From: an uncultured Flavobacterium sp.
GTDB taxonomy: Bacteria; Bacteroidota; Bacteroidia; Flavobacteriales; Flavobacteriaceae
Length of the DNA stretch: 54,212 nucleotides
Direction of reading: 5' to 3'
Assembly (NCBI RefSeq): GCF_947632075.1
Contig: NZ_CANRNX010000007.1
Span: 1-54,212, forward strand
The notes beneath the pieces are model-generated. The model did not search any database, was not told the DNA's origin, and worked only from the letters and a program-made list of their open reading frames with translations. Both the position numbers and the translations under genes were made by a program. Shown here one piece after another: positions 1-6,971 of this stretch; within the stretch, counting starts at the first letter, position 1; each line of letters begins with the position of its first letter.

Positions 1-56
1 CCTGCATAGAAAATAGGCTACATAAAAAAAGCACTAAATATTTCATAATTTATAGT

Positions 57-662
57 TTAAGAGATATAAACAAAATGCATGTCACCAACCATAGTCCATG
101 TTGCAGTATAGCCATCTGAACTGGTTAATGAATACCAGTAAGATGAGTCCGAGTCCTGTCCTATATTCCAAATTACACCATTATCATCTTTATAAAACTC
201 TGCTGTTATTTGATACAATGGACCAATCTCATCTTCATCAAAAAAAGGTATTAAATTACCACATAAATCTGTATTACTCAAACACATTTTAATTTCGTAC
301 CATTTTTGAGTTTTTCCATAAGGTACTAAATCTGCAGGGGTTAAAGTATAATATGGAGTAGGCCAATTACTAGGGGTAATTGCAGTTATAGGTCCATTTG
401 TAAATAAATTTAAAGGAACCCCTACTTGCATCGGATTATTATACAATAAGTTTGAATTACCTGCTAAATTTTGAAAGGTAGTATAGCAAATAGGAACATA
501 GTCATCAGAATAATTATGTGTTCTTACTTCAAAACCTAAGGTATGTGCTGTAGTGTTAACAATCATCAAAGGAGAAGGTGCAGGTTGTGCTACAGTCCCT
601 GGTTGTGCTACAGCGAATAGACCTATAGAGCTAAATAATAAGGTAAATATTGATTTTTTCAT
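57..662 (-). CDS. Secreted protein of unknown function
   Basis: This 201-residue protein is not a family I recognise. An N-terminal signal peptide (MKK, a hydrophobic run to about residue 17, then VAQ) predicts export. The mature part is rich in Pro, Thr, Tyr and Trp, which suggests a beta-rich fold outside the cytoplasm. I see no lipobox and no T9SS C-terminal sorting domain. Just after the cleavage site the residues VAQP occur twice, encoded by a 13-base direct repeat (583-595 and 601-613, 18-base period), so a small in-frame duplication is likely. It starts two bases after the lipoprotein gene at 665-1000, and the two are probably co-transcribed. Function unknown. Confidence 0.6.
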   Translation of the reverse strand: MKKSIFTLLFSSIGLFAVAQPGTVAQPAPSPLMIVNTTAHTLGFEVRTHNYSDDYVPICYTTFQNLAGNSNLLYNNPMQVGVPLNLFTNGPITAITPSNWPTPYYTLTPADLVPYGKTQKWYEIKMCLSNTDLCGNLIPFFDEDEIGPLYQITAEFYKDDNGVIWNIGQDSDSSYWYSLTSSDGYTATWTMVGDMHFVYIS

Positions 663-664
663 TT

Positions 665-1000
665 TTATTGTTTTTTAGAAGTCATATGATTAAATACTAA
701 TATTAGAAGTTCGTCAGCTTTACTATCAGAACTAAAACTGATGCTATTATAGGTTAAATACGAAATAGCTTCTTGTTTAATCATATTTTCAGCCTCTTGT
801 TGCCCTTTTTCTTTTACATTTTTGTTAAAGTTTTTAAAAGCGGTTTCAAACTTAATCACATCCTCAGTCTTTTTAGAGTTATTGATTTTTGCGTTCGCCT
901 GATGTTGTTCGGTTTTAGTGTTTAGGTTTTCATTAGTATCATTACAACTTGTTAAAAGTAATGAACCCATAAACAATAAGAATACAGTTTTTTTAATCAT
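665..1000 (-). CDS. Small lipoprotein of unknown function
   Basis: This 111-residue protein has a classic lipoprotein signal: MIKK, a hydrophobic core, and the lipobox LLTSC with Cys at about residue 19. The rest is charged, Asn/Lys-rich and largely helical, with no recognisable catalytic motif. It is the upstream gene of a two-gene minus-strand unit with the secreted protein at 57-662. A 44-base AAT tract begins 29 bases upstream of its start, inside the likely promoter region, so expression could be sensitive to repeat length (inference). Lipoprotein status is fairly secure; function is unknown. Confidence 0.6.
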   Translation of the reverse strand: MIKKTVFLLFMGSLLLTSCNDTNENLNTKTEQHQANAKINNSKKTEDVIKFETAFKNFNKNVKEKGQQEAENMIKQEAISYLTYNSISFSSDSKADELLILVFNHMTSKKQ

Positions 1001-1029
1001 TATTAAAAATTTTATGGTTAATACTTTTC

Positions 1030-1073
<44 letters not shown>

Positions 1074-1210
1074 GCAAGTGTTTTGTTAAATATGTTAAAT
1101 TTTTTATATTATTCTTATTATATTGTTTTTTAGATAGTGCTACAAAACTAGAGATGGGTATCTTAGGAACATTTATTTTTTGTATCTTCCCAATATTAAA
1201 TAAAACAAAT

Positions 1211-2116
1211 ATGAATACCCAAATACAAGTCATCGACTTAAACTTTTTAAATTCTAAAGAATCAATTGGTTCGTTTTTAATAGCAACAGAAAAAGGTCCG
1301 GTTTTAATAGAATCAGGTCCAGAAACTACTTATCAAGCTTTAGTTGCCGGAATTAAAAATGCAGGTTATAAGGTTGAAGATATTCACGCGGTTTTATTAA
1401 CGCATATTCATTTTGACCATGCCGGTGCTGCTTGGAAGTTCGCTAAAAACGGAACTAAAATTTATGTTCACGAAATTGGTTTACCTCACTTAGCAAATCC
1501 TGAAAAGTTATGGAATTCTGCTGCTCAAATTTATGGTGACGATATGGACCGTTTATGGGGAAAGATGGAACCCATCTCAACAGATTTATTAATCGCGGCA
1601 AATGATGGTGATGTAATTGATTTTGGTGATGTGCAATTTAAAGTAATTTATACACCAGGACATGCAATTCATCATAACGCATATCAGTTGAATGATATCA
1701 TTTTTACAGGAGATGTTGCTGGTTGTAAAATCGAAAACGGACCGGTTGTTCCGCCGTGTCCACCGCCAGATATCGATATTACGTTATGGAAAAAATCAAT
1801 TCAAAAATTAAAAGATGCCAAGCCAACCGCTTTATATTTAACACATTTTGCACGTCAAGAAAATCCAGTACAATTGTTAAATGAATTAGAAGCAGAACTT
1901 GATAATTGGGCAGCTTTTATGAAACCATTTTTTGATGCCGGAACTCCAGCAGATGAAATTGTACCACAATTTATGAAATTTACTTCCGATGCTTTTAAAG
2001 CAAAAGGTTTAACCGATGAAGAAATTCAAGTGTACGAATATGCCAATCCAAGTTGGATGTCAGTTAACGGTTTATTACGTTATTGGAAATTAAAAAGTCA
2101 AGGACGAATTGAATAA
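1211..2116 (+). CDS. Metallo-beta-lactamase-fold hydrolase
   Basis: This is a 301-residue MBL-fold metallo-hydrolase, probably cytoplasmic. The metal motif THIHFDHAG places H65, H67, D69 and H70 as ligands. A further His follows in TPGHA, the bridging Asp is in FTGD, and a late His is in LTHFA. This is the arrangement of glyoxalase II-like and lactonase-like MBL enzymes, but the substrate cannot be read from sequence. I chose the ATG at 1211. A frame-compatible ATG at 1154 would add 19 residues, but that stretch includes a promoter-like TATCTTCC at 1183-1190 and reads as untranslated leader. A hairpin terminator follows. Family certain; specificity unknown. Confidence 0.85.
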   Translation: MNTQIQVIDLNFLNSKESIGSFLIATEKGPVLIESGPETTYQALVAGIKNAGYKVEDIHAVLLTHIHFDHAGAAWKFAKNGTKIYVHEIGLPHLANPEKLWNSAAQIYGDDMDRLWGKMEPISTDLLIAANDGDVIDFGDVQFKVIYTPGHAIHHNAYQLNDIIFTGDVAGCKIENGPVVPPCPPPDIDITLWKKSIQKLKDAKPTALYLTHFARQENPVQLLNELEAELDNWAAFMKPFFDAGTPADEIVPQFMKFTSDAFKAKGLTDEEIQVYEYANPSWMSVNGLLRYWKLKSQGRIE

Positions 2117-2118
2117 TA

Positions 2119-2150
2119 ATAAGCAACGAGAAATCGTTGCTTTTCTTTTT
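2119..2150 (+). terminator. Intrinsic terminator after the MBL hydrolase
   Basis: A 9-bp stem (AAGCAACGA at 2121-2129 with TCGTTGCTT at 2134-2142) and a GAAA loop are followed by a T-rich run just after the stop codon. Confidence 0.8.
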
Positions 2151-2191
2151 AAAATTGCTTTAGATTAAGTGTAGGATTTTAAAAAAAATGC

Positions 2192-2199
2192 TAATTTTG
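2192..2199 (+). promoter_or_regulatory. -7 box TAATTTTG for polyprenyl synthase gene
   Basis: An exact match to the Bacteroidota -7 consensus TAnnTTTG ends five bases before the ATG at 2205. Transcription would therefore begin at or beside the start codon, so the mRNA is probably leaderless (inference). Confidence 0.5.
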
Positions 2200-2204
2200 A
2201 TTTT

Positions 2205-3185
2205 ATGAAAATAGTGGAACAAATAAAACAACCGATTGAACAAGAGATGAAACTTTTCGAAGATAAGTTTCGTAATTCAATGAATTCTAAAGTTGCTTTA
2301 TTAAACCGAATTACCCATTATTTAATCAATCGAAAAGGGAAACAAATGCGACCAATGTTTGTTTTCTTAGCTGCAAAAATGGTCAATAACGGACAAATGA
2401 ACGAACGTACGTATCGCGGTGCTTCTGTTATCGAATTAATTCACACAGCAACTTTGGTTCACGATGATGTGGTTGATGATTCAAATAAACGTCGTGGATT
2501 TTTCTCAATCAATGCACTTTGGAAAAACAAAATTGCAGTTTTAGTTGGTGATTTTCTACTTTCTAAAGGTTTGTTATTGTCAATTGATAATGATGATTTT
2601 GATTTATTGAAAATCATTTCGGTTGCCGTTCGTGAAATGAGCGAAGGTGAATTGTTGCAAATTGAAAAAGCACGTCGTTTAGATATTACTGAAGATGTGT
2701 ATTATGAAATCATCCGCCAAAAAACTGCAACCTTAATTGCAGCTTGTTGTTCGTTGGGAGCTTGTTCAGTTCAGCCAAATGATAAAGAATTGGTTGAAAA
2801 AATGCGCTTATTTGGTGAATACGTTGGAATGGCCTTTCAGATAAAAGACGATTTGTTTGATTATACAGATGATGCCATTGGTAAACCTACAGGAATTGAC
2901 ATCAAGGAACAAAAAATGACGTTGCCTTTAATTTATGCATTAAACAATTGTTCAGATGCTGAAAAGAAATGGGTGATTAATTCGGTTAAAAATCACAATA
3001 CCGATAAAAAACGTGTGCGTGAGGTTATTAAGTTTGTTATAGATAAACAAGGTTTGGCTTATGCCGAACAAAAAATGTTTGTTTTTCAAAAGCAAGCTTT
3101 AGATTTATTGGTAGATTTTCCAGATTCTGCTTATAAAGATTCACTAATATTAATGTTGAATTATGTAGTTGAAAGAAAAAAATAA
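2205..3185 (+). CDS. Polyprenyl diphosphate synthase
   Basis: This is a trans-isoprenyl diphosphate synthase of 326 residues, the usual length for medium- to long-chain enzymes of the IspB type. It would condense isopentenyl diphosphate onto an allylic diphosphate, most likely to make the side chain of menaquinone. The first Asp-rich motif is DDVVDD at residues 87-92, and the second is DDLFD at about 215-219 within FQIKDDLFDY. The basic patch GKQMRP near residue 45-50 binds diphosphate in this family. Chain length cannot be fixed from sequence alone. The gene has its own -7 box and a following terminator, so it is probably monocistronic. Confidence 0.9.
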   Translation: MKIVEQIKQPIEQEMKLFEDKFRNSMNSKVALLNRITHYLINRKGKQMRPMFVFLAAKMVNNGQMNERTYRGASVIELIHTATLVHDDVVDDSNKRRGFFSINALWKNKIAVLVGDFLLSKGLLLSIDNDDFDLLKIISVAVREMSEGELLQIEKARRLDITEDVYYEIIRQKTATLIAACCSLGACSVQPNDKELVEKMRLFGEYVGMAFQIKDDLFDYTDDAIGKPTGIDIKEQKMTLPLIYALNNCSDAEKKWVINSVKNHNTDKKRVREVIKFVIDKQGLAYAEQKMFVFQKQALDLLVDFPDSAYKDSLILMLNYVVERKK

Positions 3186-3219
3186 TTTTTTTAAATACAT
3201 AATTTGTTGAAAATATGAG

Positions 3220-3256
3220 AATTACTTTTTTTGAATAAAAAAAAGTAATTTTTTTT
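3220..3256 (+). terminator. Intrinsic terminator after polyprenyl synthase
   Basis: A 13-bp stem (AATTACTTTTTTT at 3220-3232 with its complement ending at 3250) and a short loop are followed by T residues. It lies just upstream of the ECF promoter. Confidence 0.7.
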
Positions 3257-3267
3257 CACTCTTCATC

Positions 3268-3294
3268 CAACCTTTCTTCGTTTTTTTACGTCTA
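3268..3294 (+). promoter_or_regulatory. ECF-type promoter of the sigma factor operon
   Basis: CAACCTTT at 3268-3275 (an AAC-type -35) and CGTCTA at 3289-3294 (a CGTC-type -10) are separated by 17 bases counted from AAC to CGTC. This is the form of group-4 sigma promoters, not the housekeeping TAnnTTTG form. It lies directly upstream of an ECF sigma gene, so autoregulation is likely. Confidence 0.6.
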
Positions 3295-3316
3295 TGTAAA
3301 TAGAATAACGAAGTAA

Positions 3317-3877
3317 GTGAAAATTATACCTATAAAATATTCAGAAGAAAAGTTAATTGAGCAAGTGAAACAACAAAATCGCTTGGCTCAAAAACAACTG
3401 TACGATAGATTTTCTCCTTCGTTATTAAGTACGTGTCGTCAATACATAAAAGATATTCATGAAGCAGAAGATGTAATGCTGGTGGGATTCATGAAAATAT
3501 TTCAAAATATTGGTCAATATAAATTTGCCGGAAGTTTTGAAGGTTGGATGCGCCGGATTATGATTTATGAAAGTATTGATTTCATCCGACAGAAAAAACA
3601 AATGCATTTTACTGAAGACGTAAATTATACAGAAGAAATTCATTTTGAAAATGATAGCTTTTATGAAGTAGAGGCCATTCAAAAATTGATTGATAATTTA
3701 CCAGAAGGTTGTAAAGTTGTTTTTGTGCTTTCGGTTATCGAAGGTTATAAACATCAAGAAATTGCTGAAATGTTGCAGATTTCTGTTGGGACTTCAAAAT
3801 CACAACTTGCACATGCTCGTAAATTATTACAAGAACGTATTCAAACAAAAGATATTATTAATCGTCACTTCAAGTGA
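3317..3877 (+). CDS. ECF (group 4) RNA polymerase sigma factor
   Basis: This is an extracytoplasmic-function sigma-70 family factor of 186 residues, the normal ECF length. Region 2 covers about residues 22-95, with the RQKKQ tail typical of its end. Region 4 covers about 125-175, with a helix-turn-helix around the segment HQEIAEMLQISVGTSKSQL. There are no regions 1 or 3. The start is GTG at 3317; no better ATG exists upstream. The gene is preceded by an ECF-like promoter and followed 36 bases later by a membrane protein in the anti-sigma position, then by envelope protein genes. The context suggests control of an envelope response; the signal is unknown. Confidence 0.92.
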   Translation: MKIIPIKYSEEKLIEQVKQQNRLAQKQLYDRFSPSLLSTCRQYIKDIHEAEDVMLVGFMKIFQNIGQYKFAGSFEGWMRRIMIYESIDFIRQKKQMHFTEDVNYTEEIHFENDSFYEVEAIQKLIDNLPEGCKVVFVLSVIEGYKHQEIAEMLQISVGTSKSQLAHARKLLQERIQTKDIINRHFK

Positions 3878-3913
3878 TTTTAAACTCGAACAGACGAATC
3901 TTAAAAAAAATAT

Positions 3914-4549
3914 ATGGAACATTTTGAAAAAAATATCAAGGAAAAAATAATCCAACGGAAAATTCAGCCGAGTGCACACGCATGGGATAAGTTGGAGATG
4001 ATGCTTAATGATCAAGAAGTGAAAACAACAAAGAAATTTCCAAGAACGTATTTGTTTATTGCAGCTTCACTTTTAGCATTTGTGAGTTTAGGAACTTTCT
4101 TTTTTAAGATGAATTCAACTTCAGTAGAGCCAAATAAAATGGAAATACTTCCAAATGAAAGTTTGGTGATTGAAGAAAATCGTATTCAAAAAGAAGAAAC
4201 CGTTTCAGAAGAAAGTTTAAATCAGAACGAAATTATTTCTGAACCTAAAATCAGTAAAACTAAATCAGAAAATAAAGCTGTTGCGCATTTTCCAAAAATT
4301 GAAAAATTAGATTTCAAAGAAACAGAAGTTTATGTAAATCAAGAAATAGTTTTGGCCGAAGAAAATAAACAAATTGCAGAATTGATTCCTGAACCTAAAC
4401 AAGAAATTCCAACTTCTAAAGTAGATCCAAAGAAATTACTTTTGGTTGTAGAATATGAGCGAAATGTAGAAAAATCAGCTTCTCAATTCAAGCAAATGAA
4501 ACATAAATTTGAAGAAGTTAAAACGGCGTTGAACAATATAAATGAATGA
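3914..4549 (+). CDS. Single-pass membrane protein, putative anti-sigma factor
   Basis: This 211-residue protein has a short cytoplasmic N-terminus containing AHAWDKLEMML (residues 21-31), one transmembrane segment at about 45-65, and a Glu/Lys-rich periplasmic part. That topology, together with its place directly after an ECF sigma gene, fits an anti-sigma factor that holds the sigma factor at the membrane. I see no zinc-binding HxxxCxxC motif, so it would be outside the ZAS group. The 3' end overlaps the next gene by eight bases, implying translational coupling. The anti-sigma role is inferred from position and topology only. Confidence 0.6.
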   Translation: MEHFEKNIKEKIIQRKIQPSAHAWDKLEMMLNDQEVKTTKKFPRTYLFIAASLLAFVSLGTFFFKMNSTSVEPNKMEILPNESLVIEENRIQKEETVSEESLNQNEIISEPKISKTKSENKAVAHFPKIEKLDFKETEVYVNQEIVLAEENKQIAELIPEPKQEIPTSKVDPKKLLLVVEYERNVEKSASQFKQMKHKFEEVKTALNNINE

Positions 4550-5636
4550 AAATATGTTTAGAATAATAATTTACATTTCTGTTTTCTTAACAAGTTTGCT
4601 ATTTAAAATATACGGACAAACAAATGATTCCATACTGAAAAAATCAGAAGATAAAAGTTTTACTTTTGTTTTAAATTATGATCATATAGATAAAGATTTG
4701 GGTTTTCAGACGAAAGTCAACAAAATATCAAATCAATTAGATAAATCAATTAAAGAAAATAAAGAAGCTTTAAAAAAACAATTATTAGTAATTGAACAAC
4801 GATTAAAAAATAATGAAATTAATCAAGATGAAGCTGAGAATTTAAAAAATGAACATGCCGTTTTTTATGCTAATAAAATTGATGAAGCTACTTTTAATGC
4901 GGAAAAAGAAATTAATGAAGCTTTGCAAGTTAAAATAAATGGCGAAATGGATTTGAAAGCTTCTTTAAATGACTACATTAAAAGTTTAGTTGAAAAAAGA
5001 TCTAAATTTATTATGTCTGTAGGTTTTGGTTCCAGTTTAGCAATGATGAATGGAGGTTTAAATTCAGAATTGTATAAATCTAAAATGATTTCTTCTGTAA
5101 ATTGGAGTTTAGGTGGTAAAACAAGATTAATCAAAGATAATCCGCATTATTATTTACGCTATGAGTGGACTTCAGTTTATAATTCTTTAAAACCAACAGA
5201 TCAGCGTGTTTTAGATGTGGTTGATAATCAAACAACTTTAGTAGAATATGAGAAATCTTTAAAAAAGTCACGAATTGATTTTGCTGAATCTCGAATTTCT
5301 GCTTATTTCGAATACGATTTTTCTAAAAAGAAAGAAGATGAATACGGAAATATGATTTTGAGATCACGTCAATCGTATTTTGTTGGATTAGGTGGTTTCT
5401 TTGGAATCGGTGGGAATAATATTACTCAAGTTATGAAATACAAATCCTCAGGAAAAGAACATAGAAATACAGAAACTGGAAGTTTTGGTGCAAATAAGTT
5501 TGTTTACGGAGTTGGTGCTTATGTGGGTCATAAAAATCTATCATTGTTTGCAACCTATAATTTAAATCCAACATTTAAGAACTCAGAATTTGATCAACAC
5601 TTTTTAAATATCGGAATATCTTTAGATATTATGTAA
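4542..5636 (+). CDS. Exported protein with coiled coil and beta-barrel-like C-terminus
   Basis: This 364-residue protein begins with a signal peptide (hydrophobic to about residue 22, cleavage near YGQ). Residues about 50-150 are Lys/Glu-rich and predicted helical or coiled-coil. The last 200 residues show alternating, aromatic-rich strands like an outer-membrane beta-barrel. This C-terminal part is paralogous to the protein at 6096-6887: both have an NQT.LV.Y.K.L.K segment and a closing block with GAYVG or MAYVG, then FKN and DQ. Start at 4542 overlaps the previous gene; an in-frame ATG at 4554 is an alternative. It probably belongs to the sigma operon. Function unknown. Confidence 0.65.
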   Translation: MNENMFRIIIYISVFLTSLLFKIYGQTNDSILKKSEDKSFTFVLNYDHIDKDLGFQTKVNKISNQLDKSIKENKEALKKQLLVIEQRLKNNEINQDEAENLKNEHAVFYANKIDEATFNAEKEINEALQVKINGEMDLKASLNDYIKSLVEKRSKFIMSVGFGSSLAMMNGGLNSELYKSKMISSVNWSLGGKTRLIKDNPHYYLRYEWTSVYNSLKPTDQRVLDVVDNQTTLVEYEKSLKKSRIDFAESRISAYFEYDFSKKKEDEYGNMILRSRQSYFVGLGGFFGIGGNNITQVMKYKSSGKEHRNTETGSFGANKFVYGVGAYVGHKNLSLFATYNLNPTFKNSEFDQHFLNIGISLDIM

Positions 5637-5691
5637 ATTTGTTTTTATCTATGTTAATTAGCACAATTAAAGAATAAAAAAAATAAAAATT

Positions 5692-6084
5692 ATGAAGAAA
5701 ATCATTTTAGCCGCATTTTTACTTGTTTCGGCATTGTCTTTCACATCATGTTCATCAGATGATAATTCAACAGAAGTTGTTAGCTCAGAATCTAAATTTA
5801 AAGGAACTTGGGCAGGAACTTATACTGGAGGTGCTTCAGGTAATTGGACAGCAACAATTGACGAAAATGGAGAGTTTATTGGGCAAGCAAGTAATCCGTC
5901 AAATCCAACAATTTTTACGATGAAAGGTGCTGTAAATGATTCTGGTATTTTAGATGCAGATTTCTACGTAAATAATTCTGTAGTTGGTGAATTCAACGGA
6001 ACATTAAACGCAAGTTCAGGACAGGGAAGCTGGACAAACACCATATTAAATTTAGAAGGAAATTGGCAAGGATCTAAAAACTAA
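5692..6084 (+). CDS. Surface-type lipoprotein of unknown function
   Basis: This 130-residue lipoprotein has a signal peptide ending in the lipobox SFTSC (Cys at about residue 20). The residues right after it are SSDDNS. An acidic Ser/Asp stretch after the Cys resembles the surface-export signal of Bacteroidota lipoproteins, so display on the cell surface is possible (inference). The mature part is Gly/Thr/Asn-rich with repeated GTW and GNW patterns (GTWAG, GNWTA, GSWTN, GNWQG), suggesting a small beta-barrel or lipocalin-like sandwich. It lies between two paralogous barrel proteins and may work with them. No enzyme motif is visible. Confidence 0.65.
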   Translation: MKKIILAAFLLVSALSFTSCSSDDNSTEVVSSESKFKGTWAGTYTGGASGNWTATIDENGEFIGQASNPSNPTIFTMKGAVNDSGILDADFYVNNSVVGEFNGTLNASSGQGSWTNTILNLEGNWQGSKN

Positions 6085-6095
6085 ATCAATCAATT

Positions 6096-6887
6096 ATGAA
6101 AAAAATATTAGCATTACTTACTATTGCTCTTTTAGGAAATTTCGCAACAGCTCAAACAAACGATTCAATTCCAGAAGTTGAAGAAATTGATATTCAAGAA
6201 ACCGTTTATAAATATATTGGGAGAACGGTAAAAGATACCGTTGTTTCTTATCATACACGTACAAATGTAATGCTTCGTGCAGGAATTGTAAATTTAGCAT
6301 CAGATAATCAGTTTACAAATTCAGAGTTTGGTTATATGCGATCTTCAGGATTTGAATGGGGAGTTACACAACGTCGTCCGTTTTCTAAAAAAGATAATTT
6401 ATTAGGAATTAAATACGGAATTACATTTTCTTATAATTCGGTTGCAGCAACTGATAATCGTGTTTTCCAAGTAAATGGAAATCAAACTGAATTGGTAACT
6501 TATGATAAAGAATTACGAAAAGCACATTCTTATTTCAGAAACTCGTACATCAATATTCCTATTGCATTAGATTTTGATTTTTCCACAAAAGAATACAATC
6601 ATGCGAATAGAAAATTTATATGGAAAGATGGAGTTAATTTCGGTCTTGGAGGTTATGTTGCTTACAACATCAATTCAAAACAGTTTATTTCTTATAAAGA
6701 AGACGGTTTTACAAATACAATTAAACAACATGGAAATTGGAATGTAAACGATTTTGATTACGGATTAATGGCTTATGTAGGAACTAAGAATTTTAAAATT
6801 TATGGAAAATACGGTTTAGCACCGGTTTTCAAAAACAATACTATTGATCAAAAATATTGGAGTTTAGGATTGCAAATAGAATTATAA
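6096..6887 (+). CDS. Putative outer-membrane beta-barrel protein
   Basis: This 263-residue protein has a signal peptide (cleavage near TAQ, about residue 20) and then a predominantly beta pattern with many aromatic residues, ending in a Leu. It lacks the coiled-coil insert but is otherwise paralogous to the C-terminal part of the protein at 4542-5636. Shared features include the NQTELVTYDK segment and a C-terminal block with AYVGTKNF, FKN and DQKYW. It starts 11 bases after the lipoprotein gene. A terminator follows, marking the end of this group. An outer-membrane location is inferred from the pattern; no substrate or ligand can be assigned. Confidence 0.65.
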   Translation: MKKILALLTIALLGNFATAQTNDSIPEVEEIDIQETVYKYIGRTVKDTVVSYHTRTNVMLRAGIVNLASDNQFTNSEFGYMRSSGFEWGVTQRRPFSKKDNLLGIKYGITFSYNSVAATDNRVFQVNGNQTELVTYDKELRKAHSYFRNSYINIPIALDFDFSTKEYNHANRKFIWKDGVNFGLGGYVAYNINSKQFISYKEDGFTNTIKQHGNWNVNDFDYGLMAYVGTKNFKIYGKYGLAPVFKNNTIDQKYWSLGLQIEL

Positions 6888-6908
6888 ACAACCTAATAAT
6901 TCAATCTC

Positions 6909-6937
6909 AAAGCATGCTGAAAAGGCATGCTTTTTTT
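6909..6937 (+). terminator. Intrinsic terminator ending the sigma/barrel group
   Basis: An 8-bp stem, AAGCATGC (6910-6917) with GCATGCTT (6925-6932), is followed by a run of T. Confidence 0.85.
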
Positions 6938-6938
6938 G

Positions 6939-6946
6939 TAGATTTG
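6939..6946 (+). promoter_or_regulatory. -7 box TAGATTTG for dnaG
   Basis: An exact TAnnTTTG match lies 25 bases before the dnaG ATG and directly after the preceding terminator. I see no clear -33 TTG at the expected distance. Confidence 0.5.
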
Positions 6947-6971
6947 TTAGAATAATTTTTACAAGTATATA

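Noticed and set aside
57..662. T9SS cargo protein
   Set aside because: There is a signal peptide but no recognisable C-terminal sorting domain.
5648..5661. TCTATGTTAATTAG resembling the bases after the ECF -10 at 3291-3303
   Set aside because: The 7-base exact match is short, and no AAC-type -35 lies at the right distance upstream, so a second ECF promoter is not supported.
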